DNA of 64,000 nt from Kocuria carniphila (GTDB lineage Bacteria > Actinomycetota > Actinomycetes > Actinomycetales > Micrococcaceae): assembly GCF_004136555.1 (NCBI RefSeq), contig NZ_NOIT01000008.1, positions 62,001 through 126,000 on the forward strand, written 5' to 3'. The notes beneath the pieces were generated by a model. That model was given only the letters and a program-made list of their open reading frames with translations, made no database searches and was not told where the DNA came from. Of the stretch, positions 9,371 through 18,990 are shown in pieces. The first letter of the stretch is position 1. Every line of letters starts with the position of its first letter. Made by a program: the position numbers and the translations under genes.

Positions 9371-10486
9371 GTGAAGGCTTCCTACTACGGCCGTTCAGCC
9401 GCCGTTCTCGCCATTGGCGCCCTCGCCCTGACCGCTTGCGGCTCGGACAACCCGACCGGCAACGAAGGCGGCGACTCCAACGGTGGCGGCGGCGAGTCCA
9501 GCGTCTCCGGCACCCTGACCGGTATCGGCGCATCGTCGCAGCAGGCCGCCATGACCGCTTGGCAGAACGGTTTCCAGTCCGCCAACAGCGGCGCGACCGT
9601 TCAGTATTCCCCGGACGGCTCCGGTGCGGGCCGCACCGCCTTTCTGGCCGGCGGCGCCCAGTTCGCCGGTTCCGACGCCTTCATGAGCGACGAGGAGAAC
9701 GAGGAGTCCAAGGAGCAGTGCGGCACCGACGGTTCGCTGAACCTCCCCGTCTACATCTCCCCGATTGCCGTGGCCTTCAACCTGCCCGGCGTGGACAGCC
9801 TCAAGCTGGATGCCCCCACCATCGCCAAGATCTTCAAGGGCGAGATCGAGACCTGGAACGCTCCCGAGATCGCCGAGCAGAACCCGGATGCAGACCTGCC
9901 GGACACTCGCATCACCGTGGTGCACCGTAACGATGACTCCGGCACCACCGAGAACTTCACCGAATACCTGCACTCGGCCGCTCCCCAGGACTGGACCGAC
10001 GAGCCGGATCAGGCATGGCCCTCCAAGTACGCCGCTGAGAACGACAAGGGCACCTCCGGTGTTGTGAACACCACCCAGGGCACCGAGGGAACCATCACCT
10101 ACGCGGATGCCTCCGCAGTGGGTGACCTCGGCACCGTGGACATCAAGGTCGGCGAAGAGTACGTGCCGCACTCCCCTGAAGCTGCAGCAAAGGCCGTTGA
10201 GGTCTCCAAGCAGGTCGAAGGCCGCAGCGAGCACGACATGGCCATCGAGCTCGAGCGCGACACCACCGAAGCCGGTGCTTACCCGCTCGTGCTGATCTCC
10301 TACCACGTGGTCTGCTCCCAGTACGACTCCCAGGAGACCGCTGACCTCGTCAAGGCCTTCGAGTCCTACGTGATTTCCGAGGACGGCCAGAAGACCGCGG
10401 CTGATTCCGCCGGTTCCGCTCCGTTGTCCGAGACCTTGCGCGAGCAGGCCACGGCAGCTGTGGAGTCCATCAAGGTCCAGGGCTGA
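9371..10486 (+). CDS. pstS: Phosphate ABC transporter substrate-binding lipoprotein PstS
   Basis: Extracytoplasmic phosphate-binding lipoprotein that delivers phosphate to PstCAB. The 371 aa begin with a signal peptide and lipobox LTAC (Cys23). The periplasmic-binding core has TGIGASSQQAAMTAWQ, SPDGSGAGR and DDSGTTENFTEYL, residues of the phosphate-binding loops. The start is GTG at 9371 after GAAGGGG. It is first in pstSCAB, with a hairpin before pstC that probably lowers downstream expression. It is clearly related to a second PstS at 46565-47698. Confidence 0.96.
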   Translation: MKASYYGRSAAVLAIGALALTACGSDNPTGNEGGDSNGGGGESSVSGTLTGIGASSQQAAMTAWQNGFQSANSGATVQYSPDGSGAGRTAFLAGGAQFAGSDAFMSDEENEESKEQCGTDGSLNLPVYISPIAVAFNLPGVDSLKLDAPTIAKIFKGEIETWNAPEIAEQNPDADLPDTRITVVHRNDDSGTTENFTEYLHSAAPQDWTDEPDQAWPSKYAAENDKGTSGVVNTTQGTEGTITYADASAVGDLGTVDIKVGEEYVPHSPEAAAKAVEVSKQVEGRSEHDMAIELERDTTEAGAYPLVLISYHVVCSQYDSQETADLVKAFESYVISEDGQKTAADSAGSAPLSETLREQATAAVESIKVQG

Positions 10487-10500
10487 CCTGACGACCTAAC

Positions 10501-10549
10501 GCGCACAAACGGCGTCGGCGCGGGTATCGCGTCGACGCCGTCTGTGCGC
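10501..10549 (+). terminator. Stem-loop between pstS and pstC (attenuator)
   Basis: A 20-bp stem (10501-10520 with 10530-10549), with two mismatches that can form G-U pairs in RNA and a 9-base loop, lies 14 bases after pstS. Such structures in pst operons let the binding protein be made in excess over the membrane components. Confidence 0.7.
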
Positions 10550-10635
10550 CGAACGCCCGGGTCTCTTCCGTCCTGACAATGGATGGTAGGTTGCCCAGGC
10601 ACGCGAACTGACCATGATCTGAAGGGACTCTGTAC

Positions 10636-11583
10636 ATGTCCACCACAGCGAGCGCACAGAAGCCGGGGACCAAGAACTCCGCGGCCGGTCGCGCGGGTGA
10701 CTCAATTTTCTCAGGATTGAGTCTCGCAGCGGGCATCTTGATCTTCGCCGTGCTCGCGGCCGTGGCACTGTTCCTGCTGTTGCAGGCGCTGCCCACGTTC
10801 GCGGCTCCGGCCGACGAGATCACCGGCGGAGAAGGATTCTTCTCATACATTTGGCCCCTCGTGCTCGGCACGTTGATCGCAGCCATCATTGCGCTGCTGA
10901 TCGCCACGCCCATCGGCATCCTGGTGGCCCTCTACATCTCCCACTACGCACCCGCCCGAATCTCCAAGTCGGTCGGATACGTGATCGACCTGCTGGCGGC
11001 CATTCCCTCCGTGATCTACGGCGCATGGGGTGCCACGGTGCTGGCTCCGGCGCTGGTGCCGTTCTACAACTGGCTGGCCGAGAACCTCGGCTTCATCCCG
11101 ATCTTCGCCGGCCCCGCGTCCCAAACCGGTAAGACCATGATGACCGCCGGCGTGGTGCTGGCCATCATGATCCTCCCCATCATCACGTCCATGTCCCGGG
11201 AGATCTTCACCCAGACGCCCAAGCTGCACGAAGAAGCAGCCCTGGCGTTGGGTGCCACTCGCTGGGAAATGATCCGGATGTCGGTGCTGCCCTTCGCACG
11301 ACCGGGCATCATCTCTTCCGTGATGTTGGCCCTGGGTCGAGCACTGGGCGAGACCATGGCCGTGGCCCTGGTTTTGTCCTCGGGCCCCATGATCGCTTCG
11401 CTGATCAAGTCCGGTAACCAGACGATCGCCGCCGAAATCGCCCTGAACTTCCCGGAGGCTTACGGTCTGCGGTTGTCCGAGCTGATTGCCGCTGGTCTGG
11501 TGCTGTTCCTGATCACCCTGGTGGTGAACATGATCGCTCGCGCCATCATTGCCCGCTACAAGGAATTCTCGGGAGCTAACTGA
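10636..11583 (+). CDS. pstC: Phosphate ABC transporter permease PstC
   Basis: Inner-membrane permease subunit of the high-affinity phosphate importer. The 315 aa contain about six transmembrane helices and the ABC-permease EAA loop (EEAALALGATRWEMIRMSVLPFARPGI). GAAGGGA precedes the ATG at 10636. Its TGA overlaps the pstA ATG by one base (TGATG), which implies translational coupling. Confidence 0.95.
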   Translation: MSTTASAQKPGTKNSAAGRAGDSIFSGLSLAAGILIFAVLAAVALFLLLQALPTFAAPADEITGGEGFFSYIWPLVLGTLIAAIIALLIATPIGILVALYISHYAPARISKSVGYVIDLLAAIPSVIYGAWGATVLAPALVPFYNWLAENLGFIPIFAGPASQTGKTMMTAGVVLAIMILPIITSMSREIFTQTPKLHEEAALALGATRWEMIRMSVLPFARPGIISSVMLALGRALGETMAVALVLSSGPMIASLIKSGNQTIAAEIALNFPEAYGLRLSELIAAGLVLFLITLVVNMIARAIIARYKEFSGAN

Positions 11584-12701
11584 TGTCAACGACTACGACT
11601 AAGCCCGGTACTTCTCCCGTGCGCGAGTCTCGACTGACTCGCGGTCAGCGCCCCAAGTGGCTCATCCCCGTGATCGGTGTGGGTGCCATTGTGGTGGGTG
11701 CCGCGATTTCCGCGCTCATCGGCTTCAACATTGCCACCTGGGCGATCTTCGCCGCCCTCGTGTTCCTGATCGTGGGCCCGCTGTTGATCGGCGCGATCGA
11801 GGGTTCGCGCGCCGGTTCCGACTCACTCATGACCTTCCTGGTCTACACCGCGTTCATCCTGGCCGTGATCCCGCTGATCTCGGTGATCTACACGGTGCTG
11901 GCCAACGGTATCCCCGGCCTGACGTCCAACCTTCTGCTCACGTCCATGAACGGTGTGACCGGCGCGCAGGACAACTTCGCGGAAGCTCCCGGAGATGTCG
12001 TGGGCGGTGCCTACCACGCGATCGTGGGTACAGTGTCCATCACCTTCTGGGCCACGCTGATGTCCGTGCCCATTGGCCTGCTGACCGCGATCTACCTGGT
12101 GGAGTACTCCAACAACGGTTGGTTGGGTAAGGCCATTACGTTCTTCGTGGACGTCATGACCGGTGTCCCCTCCATCGTGGCCGGTCTGTTTGCCGCGGCG
12201 TTGTTCGGCATGATCTTCGGTCCGTCCACCCGTACCGGTTTCGTGGCCGCGGTCGCCTTGACCGTGCTCATGATCCCCACGGTCGTGAAGAACACCGAGG
12301 AAATGCTGCGCATCGTTCCCAACGAACTGCGCGAGGCCTCCTACGCGCTGGGTGTGCGGAAGTGGCGCACCATCCTCAAGGTGGTCATCCCCACCGCGAT
12401 CTCCGGTATCGCCTCCGGCGTTACGCTGGCTATTGCCCGCGTGATCGGTGAGACCGCTCCGCTGCTGGTAACCGCGGGCTTTGCAACGGCCATCAACTGG
12501 AACTCGTTCTCCGGCTGGATGACCACGCTGCCCACGTACATTTACTACCAGATCATGACACCCACCTCGCCCACCAACCCCGACCCCTCACTGCAGCGTG
12601 CCTGGGCCGCGGCACTGATCCTGATCGCGATCGTGATGCTGCTCAACCTTCTTGCCCGACTGATCGCCAAGGCCTTCGCGCCTAAGACGGCCGGCCGCTA
12701 A
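11583..12701 (+). CDS. pstA: Phosphate ABC transporter permease PstA, extended form
   Basis: Second permease subunit, pairing with PstC. At 372 aa it is longer than the roughly 300-aa enteric PstA, because the N-terminus carries extra hydrophobic segments (about residues 27-75) before the core. This extension is usual in actinobacteria. The EAA loop is LREASYALGVRKWRTILKVVIPTAISGI. It starts within the pstC stop and is followed 37 bases later by pstB. Confidence 0.95.
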   Translation: MSTTTTKPGTSPVRESRLTRGQRPKWLIPVIGVGAIVVGAAISALIGFNIATWAIFAALVFLIVGPLLIGAIEGSRAGSDSLMTFLVYTAFILAVIPLISVIYTVLANGIPGLTSNLLLTSMNGVTGAQDNFAEAPGDVVGGAYHAIVGTVSITFWATLMSVPIGLLTAIYLVEYSNNGWLGKAITFFVDVMTGVPSIVAGLFAAALFGMIFGPSTRTGFVAAVALTVLMIPTVVKNTEEMLRIVPNELREASYALGVRKWRTILKVVIPTAISGIASGVTLAIARVIGETAPLLVTAGFATAINWNSFSGWMTTLPTYIYYQIMTPTSPTNPDPSLQRAWAAALILIAIVMLLNLLARLIAKAFAPKTAGR

Positions 12702-12738
12702 GCATCCATCGAGTCACGAGTCCTAAGGAATCCACACC

Positions 12739-13518
12739 ATGTCGAAACGAATCGACGTTGAAGACCTGAACGTTTACTACGGCGACTTCCTGGCCGTCGA
12801 GGACGTCAACATCAACATTGAAGCGCGGTCCGTGACCGCATTCATCGGCCCCTCCGGTTGCGGTAAGTCCACCTTCCTGCGCACGCTCAACCGCATGCAC
12901 GAGGTCATCCCCGGCGCGTACGCCAAGGGGAAGGTGCTGCTTGACGGTGACGACCTGTACGGCAAGGGCGTGGACCCGGTCACGGTGCGTTCCATGATCG
13001 GTATGGTCTTCCAGCGCCCCAACCCGTTCCCCACCATGTCCATTCGCGACAACGTGCTGGCGGGTGTGAAGCTCAACAACAAGCGCATCTCTTCCAAGGC
13101 CGCGGATGAGCTGGTCGAATCCTCGCTGCGCGGTGCCAACCTCTGGAACGAGGTCAAGGACCGTCTGAACAAGCCGGGCTCGGGTCTGTCCGGTGGGCAG
13201 CAGCAGCGTCTGTGCATTGCGCGCGCCATTGCCGTGAAGCCGAACGTGATCCTCATGGATGAGCCCTGCTCCGCGCTGGACCCCATCTCCACTCTGGCCA
13301 TCGAGGACCTCATCAACGAGCTCAAGACGGATTACACCGTGGTGATCGTGACGCACAACATGCAGCAGGCATCGCGCGTGTCAGACCGCACCGCGTTCTT
13401 CAACATCGAGGGCACCGGCAAGCCCGGCAAGCTCATCGAGTACGCCCCCACCACGGAGATCTTCAACAACCCGCAGAAGAAGGAGACCGAGGACTACGTC
13501 TCCGGCCGCTTCGGCTGA
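12739..13518 (+). CDS. pstB: Phosphate ABC transporter ATP-binding protein PstB
   Basis: Cytoplasmic ATPase that powers PstCA. The 259 aa include Walker [10 protein letters not shown] (37-45), the Q loop [11 protein letters not shown], the ABC signature [14 protein letters not shown], Walker [14 protein letters not shown], and the H-loop [14 protein letters not shown] precedes the ATG. It closes the pst operon ahead of a strong bidirectional hairpin. No phoU lies next to it here; a DUF47 PhoU-like gene lies in the convergent operon. Confidence 0.97.
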   Translation: MSKRIDVEDLNVYYGDFLAVEDVNINIEARSVTAFIGPSGCGKSTFLRTLNRMHEVIPGAYAKGKVLLDGDDLYGKGVDPVTVRSMIGMVFQRPNPFPTMSIRDNVLAGVKLNNKRISSKAADELVESSLRGANLWNEVKDRLNKPGSGLSGGQQQRLCIARAIAVKPNVILMDEPCSALDPISTLAIEDLINELKTDYTVVIVTHNMQQASRVSDRTAFFNIEGTGKPGKLIEYAPTTEIFNNPQKKETEDYVSGRFG

Positions 13519-13550
13519 TCGGTAGCGTTTCTCGCGCCTCCTGACTCACG

Positions 13551-13609
13551 ACGACGCCGCCGCGCGCGCCGGTTCCCCACGCTGGGTCCGGCGAACGCGG
13601 CGGCGTCGT
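13551..13609. terminator. Bidirectional terminator between pstB and pit
   Basis: A perfect 14-bp stem (13551-13564 with 13596-13609) lies between the convergent pstB and pit stops, ending 3 bases before the pit stop codon. It can serve both strands. Confidence 0.75.
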
Positions 13610-13612
13610 TGG

Positions 13613-14638
13613 CTAAGAAGCCAGCTGCAGAAGCGGCGAGGCGGCCAGGAACAAGATGATGGACACCAAGGCGCAGGCCGGGACCGTACCGGCCCAGGTC
13701 AGGAGCACCTGGACCAGGGTGCGGTGGTAGACGGTTCGGAAGCGCTGACCGGAACCCGCGCCGAGGATTGCGGCAGTGCTGGTCTGGGACGTGGACATGG
13801 GTAGCGGGACCAGGAAACCACCGACGAAGAGCAGCGTGCCCGCAACCGTTTGGGCCACGGCACCGCGGAGGGGGTCCAGGTTCACGACACGGGAGGAGAG
13901 GGTGTAGGCAATCCGCCAACCGCCCAGCAAGGTGCCCGCACCGAGGCACACTCCCACGAGCAGCGGGACCCACCACGGGATGTGAGAGATGGGGATGAAC
14001 GTTCCGTAGCACATGAGCAGGACCACGAAAATCCAGATGGCCCGGCGGCCGTGCTGGATACCGTGGCCGAAGTGGATGGCGGCCGCCCCGGTTGCCTGGA
14101 CCACGGCGGAACGGCTCTTCACCACCCCGGGTGCTTCATGTCGAACCAGGTATACGGCCAGGAAGACCAGCAGCTGCGCCAGAACGAAGGCGATGGCAGG
14201 CGCCACGACGATCGGCAGAGCAAGCCGCCAGATCGTGAAACTGTCGACGGCCAGGTCCTGGACCAATCCGACGGCGTGGGCACCCACCAGTGCGCCGATC
14301 ACGCCACCGCTCATGGCTGCGGTGGACGAGGACGGCATGGCCCACCACCAGGTGAGCAGGTCCCAGGCCACCGCGGTGATCAGGGTGCAAATAATGACGA
14401 CCGTTCCCACCATGCTGATGGGGATGGGAATGTCGAACGGGATCAACTGCGTGAGGACCAGACCAACGGTCAGCGCGCCGGCCAGGTTGAACACGGCGCC
14501 TATGCATACGGCTACCCGCGGGGTGAGGGCATTGAATCGGACGGGTAGGGCGTTCGCGTTGGAGGCGTCGTGAAAGCCGTTGACGACAGTGAAAGCGACG
14601 GCCAGCACAAGGCCGACGACCAGAAGGATTTCTGCCAT
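13613..14638 (-). CDS. pit: Low-affinity inorganic phosphate transporter, Pit family
   Basis: Proton- or metal-coupled phosphate permease of 341 aa with about ten hydrophobic segments. The N-terminal Pit signature NGFHDASNA is at residues 20-28, and the second repeat has the matching internal motif around FVGGFLVPLPMSTSQTSTAAILGAG. It follows the DUF47 gene with a 6-base gap, the common DUF47-pit operon in which the PhoU-like protein regulates transport. It is convergent with the high-affinity pst operon, so both uptake routes sit side by side. Confidence 0.93.
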   Translation of the reverse strand: MAEILLVVGLVLAVAFTVVNGFHDASNANALPVRFNALTPRVAVCIGAVFNLAGALTVGLVLTQLIPFDIPIPISMVGTVVIICTLITAVAWDLLTWWWAMPSSSTAAMSGGVIGALVGAHAVGLVQDLAVDSFTIWRLALPIVVAPAIAFVLAQLLVFLAVYLVRHEAPGVVKSRSAVVQATGAAAIHFGHGIQHGRRAIWIFVVLLMCYGTFIPISHIPWWVPLLVGVCLGAGTLLGGWRIAYTLSSRVVNLDPLRGAVAQTVAGTLLFVGGFLVPLPMSTSQTSTAAILGAGSGQRFRTVYHRTLVQVLLTWAGTVPACALVSIILFLAASPLLQLAS

Positions 14639-14644
14639 GGGCTA

Positions 14645-15262
14645 TCAGGATTCCGCGACGAGTACTCGGCCGACCTCGGCGGACACGTGTGACAGTGCGC
14701 GGGCCGCGTCCAGGATGCTTCCGGCGGCGTCCATGCGGCGTAGCGCATGGGGTGCCTTGTGCTTGTCCAGCAGCGCCGCACGGTAGGTGCGGTGGGTTCG
14801 TTCGGACTGGCGCGACAGGCGGATCATCTCGAACCAGTAATCGTCGAGTTCGTCCAGGGTGGCCAGCCGGCCCATGGCTTTCGTGGTCATCTCGGCCATC
14901 AGCCGGATGATGTTCAGCTGTTCCGTGGCGTAGGAGGTGGGGCGCCCGATCTGATAAAGCTCCTGGGTCTCGGCGCACGCCACCAAGGCTTCCACGGACT
15001 TCAGGATCCACTGGCCCAGGATGTACAGGTCCTGGCGGGGGATGGGTACCACGTACGAAGAGCGGGTCGTGGTCATCAGGGAGAAGTACAGGTTGGAGCA
15101 CTCGTCCTCGGCGTCCAGGAGGGCTTGCAACGTTTCTTGGCGGCGCTCGTCGGTGGCGCTGATGTGTTCGGCCAACAGGTCTACGCATGTGGTGACGCAC
15201 TGGGACATGTGAACCAGAAGTTCAATCACCCGTTCGTCTTCGGGGAAGATCCGAAAGGCCAT
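14645..15262 (-). CDS. DUF47 PhoU-like protein, Pit partner
   Basis: A 205-aa all-helical protein of the DUF47/PhoU-like family (MAFRIFPEDERVIELL, then long amphipathic helices with DAEDECSNLYFSLMTTTRSSYVVPIPRQDLYILGQ). Family members form metal-binding helical bundles that modulate the neighbouring Pit transporter. The ATG at 15262 is preceded by AAAGGAT at about 11 bases; an in-frame ATG four codons earlier abuts that sequence and is less likely. It is first in the DUF47-pit operon. Confidence 0.88.
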   Translation of the reverse strand: MAFRIFPEDERVIELLVHMSQCVTTCVDLLAEHISATDERRQETLQALLDAEDECSNLYFSLMTTTRSSYVVPIPRQDLYILGQWILKSVEALVACAETQELYQIGRPTSYATEQLNIIRLMAEMTTKAMGRLATLDELDDYWFEMIRLSRQSERTHRTYRAALLDKHKAPHALRRMDAAGSILDAARALSHVSAEVGRVLVAES

Positions 15263-15318
15263 GCGTGCGCCCATCCTTTATGTGTCATGCAAGTGAATTT
15301 TCGCCCTCACTGTACCCG

Positions 15319-15328
15319 TAGTAGGTGA
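15319..15328 (-). promoter_or_regulatory. GTTCACC-type half-site upstream of DUF47-pit
   Basis: On the - strand this reads GTTCACCTACTA (10-base core TCACCTACTA), about 60 bases before the DUF47 start. The same 10-mer occurs upstream of the second pstS (47905-47914). It resembles a single actinobacterial PHO-box unit. A regulatory role is inferred only. Confidence 0.35.
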
Positions 15329-15520
15329 ACAGAACGGACGCACGGAGACATGACTGGCCCAATGTCGGGCCCAAGGATCGCCGGTCAGAACGTACCGGGA
15401 AGAAGGGGTGCCGGACCGGGAGCGCCTCTCGGCGGAAGGCCGCTCGTAGCGGCTAAATGATGGAGCCCGGGGCTGCCACGGCCCGACACCTGGTGTCCAT
15501 GCTAAACCCTGCGCGGGGGG

Positions 15521-16141
15521 CTAATCCAATGCCCCGATTCGCCAGGCCTTCGCTGCGGCGTCCAGTTCGTTGGCCGTGCGGGACAGCCTCGGAATCCGCT
15601 GGTCCGCGTGTCGGACGGCAAGGCTCGGGATGTCCTGGGTGCGTTCCTGGCCCAGCGCAATGACGCGACAGAAGGCCGCGAACCGCTCCAGAGCGACGTC
15701 GAAATCGCCGTTGAACGCACCGGACAAAATGGTGTCCGCGACCTGGCAAATTTCCTCGGCCCCGGGAAGGCCCGCCACCCCGGCCACCACATCCGAGACC
15801 TGTGCCGTGCCCTTGCCCGCCGCGAACCAGCGGCCCATGCGGTGCGGGTCCGTGCGGGCGGCCGCGCGCAGTGCGTACAACCGCCACAGGGCCCCGGGAA
15901 GCGAGACCGCCGGTGCCTGCGCCCAGAGCTCGGCGATGCCTTCCAGTCCCTGCTCGTCGGTGAGCTGAACCAAGCGCTGATGAACCTCTGGATCATCCGC
16001 CTCACGGCCCCGGGACACCAACGCGTGAGCGGCGAGGTGCGCGGCCTCCGAGACCCGCGCAGGATCCGTTCCGCCCTCGTGGGCGTCGAACTGCTCTGGC
16101 GAGAACTTCACGGGTGAATGGTGCTGGCGCGGTTCATTCAT
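15521..16141 (-). CDS. Conserved hypothetical soluble protein
   Basis: A 206-aa, mostly helical, soluble protein without signal peptide or membrane segment. I recognise no catalytic motif. The middle (VSLPGALWRLYALRAAARTD) and the end (LDAAAKAWRIGALD) look conserved in style. It sits between the DUF47-pit operon and the glutaminase gene, all on the - strand, with 22 bases to the glutaminase stop. Codon use and GC match the core genome. The function is unknown. Confidence 0.75.
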   Translation of the reverse strand: MNEPRQHHSPVKFSPEQFDAHEGGTDPARVSEAAHLAAHALVSRGREADDPEVHQRLVQLTDEQGLEGIAELWAQAPAVSLPGALWRLYALRAAARTDPHRMGRWFAAGKGTAQVSDVVAGVAGLPGAEEICQVADTILSGAFNGDFDVALERFAAFCRVIALGQERTQDIPSLAVRHADQRIPRLSRTANELDAAAKAWRIGALD

Positions 16142-16163
16142 GCGCTCCAGCCTACGCCCGTGA

Positions 16164-18005
16164 TCAGTCGGCGGTGTGGGTTTCCCCGGCCTGTTGCCGC
16201 CAGCGTTCCTCGATGCGGCGCATCGCGTGAGTGGAGACGGCGCGCCACCAACGCAGCGCGAGTTCGGGGTGTGTTTTTTCGATCTCGTCCACGGCCTCCG
16301 GGGGCAGCTTGCGGGCGATCACGTCCGTGAGGGTCGTGAAGCTGACCATGTGACGGGAATCCGTGCCCAGGGCCACCTCACCGAAACTCTTACCCGGACC
16401 GAGGACCTCCAACTCGACCCGTTCACCCGTGGGGGAGCGGCGGGTGATCTCCACGTTGCCGGAGACCACCATGTACACGCCCTCGAAACGCTGGCCGGCC
16501 CGGAGCACCGTGGTGCCGGCCGGCCATTCCACGCGAGTGGTCTTGGAGCGGATTTCTGCGACGTCGTCGTCGGAGAGCGAGCTGAGCAGGTCCGAATCCG
16601 TGGAATGGACCTTGTCCGGCATGCACTCCGGGCCGCCGAACTTCTCGAGAATCCGGTCCTCGGCCCAGGTCAGGGCCTCGGCACGGGTGGGAAACACCGT
16701 GACCGGGTGATCCAGGTCCTGGGTGTGCTCAGATCCCTTTTCGGCAATGATCGCCAGGTGGCGTTGCGCGTTCTCCAGCTGTTCGGAGGTGCGTCCCAGA
16801 AGTGGCATGACGTATCGGGCCAGGTCATCGACCTGCCTGATGTCAACTAGGACGTAGGTGCACTCCCGCGCGGCCTCGCGGATGGTCCGAATCGCAGTTT
16901 CGGCACCGGCGAAGCGCAAGTCACCCTGGAGCTCGACGATCCGCACGTCCTCGCCGTGTTCCTCGAGGACCTCGTTGGCCGCATCGTTGCGGCGCATCAA
17001 CGACGGCGCCTCGGAGAGGTAGTACTCCGAACGCACCGTGGAGTGCCCGTTGCGTTCGGTGCGGGCGAAGTGCAGGTCCAGGTCCTGGGTCAGGCGTTCG
17101 CACGCTGCAACGCCACGCACGGAGTTGCCGTGCTGATCCAGTGGGGGTGAGAACACGGCTACGGCCAACTGCCCGGGCAGTACCGCGATGATCCCGCCGG
17201 CCACGCCGGATTTGGCGGGCAACCCGACCTTCAAGGCCCAGCGGCCGGCGTCGTCGTACATGCCGCACGTGTACATCACGGACAACACGTCGGAGACCAC
17301 CTGGGTGTCGAGCACGCGTTCACCCGACAGGGGATTGACGCCGCCTGCCGCGAGCGTGGCACCCATCCGTGCGAGGTCGACACAGTTGAGCATGACCGAA
17401 CACTGCGCGAAGTAGTCCTCCAGCGCATCGGTGGGGTCCCCCTCGATGATGTCGCGGGAGGACAACAACCAGCCGAGCGCGCGGTTGCGATCCCCGGAGC
17501 GGTGTTCCTGAGCGTGGATGGTCTTGTTGATGCGCAGTTGGCGACCGGCCAACCGGGAATACAGACGCAGGATGCGCTCACGCCGGGTGCCGTGGGCGGT
17601 GTTCTTGACCAGGGACGTTGCCGCGATCGCGCCGGCGTTGATCATGGGGTTCGCCGGACGGCCCGTTTCAGGCTGGAGGGAGATCTCATTGAACGCGTCA
17701 CCGCTGGGCTCCACATCGATCTTCTCGAACACCCCGTCCATGCCGCGGTCCGTGAGTGCCTGTGCATAGGTGAAGGCCTTGGAGATCGACTGAATGCAGA
17801 ATTCCTGCTTGGAGTCACCGGCCTGATAAATGGCGCCGTCCACGGTGGCCACTGCGATCCCGATCGGATGGGGATCGGCATTGGCCAGCGCGGGAATGGA
17901 GTCCTTGACGGCCCCGCCCTCAACCTCTCGAAGGTCCTCCACCACCCGTTGCAGGTACTCGGTGATGACGGAGGGACCCAGCTTAGTTTTGGGAACGGTG
18001 CTCAT
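16164..18005 (-). CDS. glsA: Glutaminase with STAS and cyclic-nucleotide-binding domains
   Basis: Hydrolyses glutamine to glutamate and ammonia. The 613-aa protein has three parts: a serine-dependent glutaminase (1 to about 310) with the S-x-x-K motif at 73-76 (QSISKAFTYA) and NPMINAGAI; a STAS-like domain (about 350-460); and a C-terminal cNMP-binding beta-roll (about 490-590) with GERVELEVLGPGKSFGEVAL. The frame stays open far upstream, but this start (ATG at 18005) overlaps the stop of the permease gene as ATGA, implying coupling. The regulatory tail suggests control by a nucleotide or by protein partners; the ligand is unknown. Confidence 0.92.
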   Translation of the reverse strand: MSTVPKTKLGPSVITEYLQRVVEDLREVEGGAVKDSIPALANADPHPIGIAVATVDGAIYQAGDSKQEFCIQSISKAFTYAQALTDRGMDGVFEKIDVEPSGDAFNEISLQPETGRPANPMINAGAIAATSLVKNTAHGTRRERILRLYSRLAGRQLRINKTIHAQEHRSGDRNRALGWLLSSRDIIEGDPTDALEDYFAQCSVMLNCVDLARMGATLAAGGVNPLSGERVLDTQVVSDVLSVMYTCGMYDDAGRWALKVGLPAKSGVAGGIIAVLPGQLAVAVFSPPLDQHGNSVRGVAACERLTQDLDLHFARTERNGHSTVRSEYYLSEAPSLMRRNDAANEVLEEHGEDVRIVELQGDLRFAGAETAIRTIREAARECTYVLVDIRQVDDLARYVMPLLGRTSEQLENAQRHLAIIAEKGSEHTQDLDHPVTVFPTRAEALTWAEDRILEKFGGPECMPDKVHSTDSDLLSSLSDDDVAEIRSKTTRVEWPAGTTVLRAGQRFEGVYMVVSGNVEITRRSPTGERVELEVLGPGKSFGEVALGTDSRHMVSFTTLTDVIARKLPPEAVDEIEKTHPELALRWWRAVSTHAMRRIEERWRQQAGETHTAD

Positions 18006-18748
18006 GAAGTACGTACCTCTTGCGGGACCACGGGCGAACCGGACAGCACACGGATCACCACGGACGAACAGATGGATTGGGTCAGCAGAATCCCCACGAG
18101 CACCACCAGTTGCAGCATGGCCGCTTGAGTGGGGGATGCGCCTCCCAACAAGGCTCCCACAAATGCGCCGGGAAGAGTGACCAAACCGGTCGCGCGGGTC
18201 TGGTCGATGTTGGGGATCAGGGATTCCTTCATCGATTCCTGAGCTACGGCCTGGTAAGCGATTCGAGAGGTGGCACCCAATGACAACCAGGCCTCGATCT
18301 CCCCGCGACGAGCCACCGTGGAGCGTTCGAAGTTCCGTCCGGTCAGGGTTGCCGCGCTCATCGTATTGCCGATCACGATGCCGGCCACCGCCACCACGTT
18401 GGCCACTTCCCACTCGACCAGGCGCATACCGAAGATCAAACCGATCGTGATCAGCGCTCCCACGAAGATGCCGGTGACCACGGCTTTCCTTGCGTCCGGG
18501 ATCCCCTTCAACCTGGTGAACGAGGTCCACGACGCGGTGGAGAGCATCAGTAGGACGAACGCCAGAACCAGCCACGGCAGGGCCAGTACTCCGCGCAGGA
18601 TCAGGGCGATTACCGCCAGTTGCACGGCGGCCCGGATCACCGCCACGAGTGGCTGGACCCCGAGCCTGACACCGGCCTGCCGTTGTATCAGAATCGCCAA
18701 CAGAGTCATGGCCAGCAGGCCCGCCGCGAACCACCACATGTTCTCCAC
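18002..18748 (-). CDS. FetB/UPF0014-family ABC transporter permease
   Basis: A 248-aa membrane protein with about seven helices. It carries the UPF0014/FetB core: VAVAGIVIGNTMSAATLTGR, then EAWLSLGATSRIAYQA, then GLVTLPGAFVGALLGGASPTQAA. E. coli FetB pairs with the ATPase FetA for iron export. No ATPase gene is adjacent here, so the energising partner is either elsewhere or absent. The start is taken as GTG 18748; an ATG at 18739 preceded by GGAG is an alternative. Its stop overlaps the glutaminase start by 4 bases. Confidence 0.82.
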   Translation of the reverse strand: MENMWWFAAGLLAMTLLAILIQRQAGVRLGVQPLVAVIRAAVQLAVIALILRGVLALPWLVLAFVLLMLSTASWTSFTRLKGIPDARKAVVTGIFVGALITIGLIFGMRLVEWEVANVVAVAGIVIGNTMSAATLTGRNFERSTVARRGEIEAWLSLGATSRIAYQAVAQESMKESLIPNIDQTRATGLVTLPGAFVGALLGGASPTQAAMLQLVVLVGILLTQSICSSVVIRVLSGSPVVPQEVRTS

Positions 18749-18910
18749 GTGCCCAGGTTAGCCACGCCGCGAACCGCGCCGTCGCGGATGACGATCGAAC
18801 CGAGCAGGGGCGTCAGTCAGTGCTTCGTGCGGTGGGTGCCGAAAGTGGAAAAGTGCTGAGCCTGCGGTAGAGTAGCGGTGCTCCGTTTCCGGTTCGCCGT
18901 TGCGGGGCAC

Positions 18911-18983
18911 GCGCCTTTAGCTCAGTTGGTAGAGCAGTGGACTTTTAATCCATGGGTCGTGGGTTCGAGCCCCACAGGGCGCA
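18911..18983 (+). tRNA. tRNA-Lys (anticodon UUU)
   Basis: A 73-nt cloverleaf with acceptor GCGCCTT/AGGGCGC, D-arm AGCTCAGTTGGTAGAGC, anticodon TTT at 18944-18946, and T-arm GTGGGTTCGAGCCCCAC. CCA is not encoded. An integrase gene follows immediately, so the 3' end is the likely attB/attL of the island. Confidence 0.97.
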
Positions 18984-18990
18984 CGCACTG

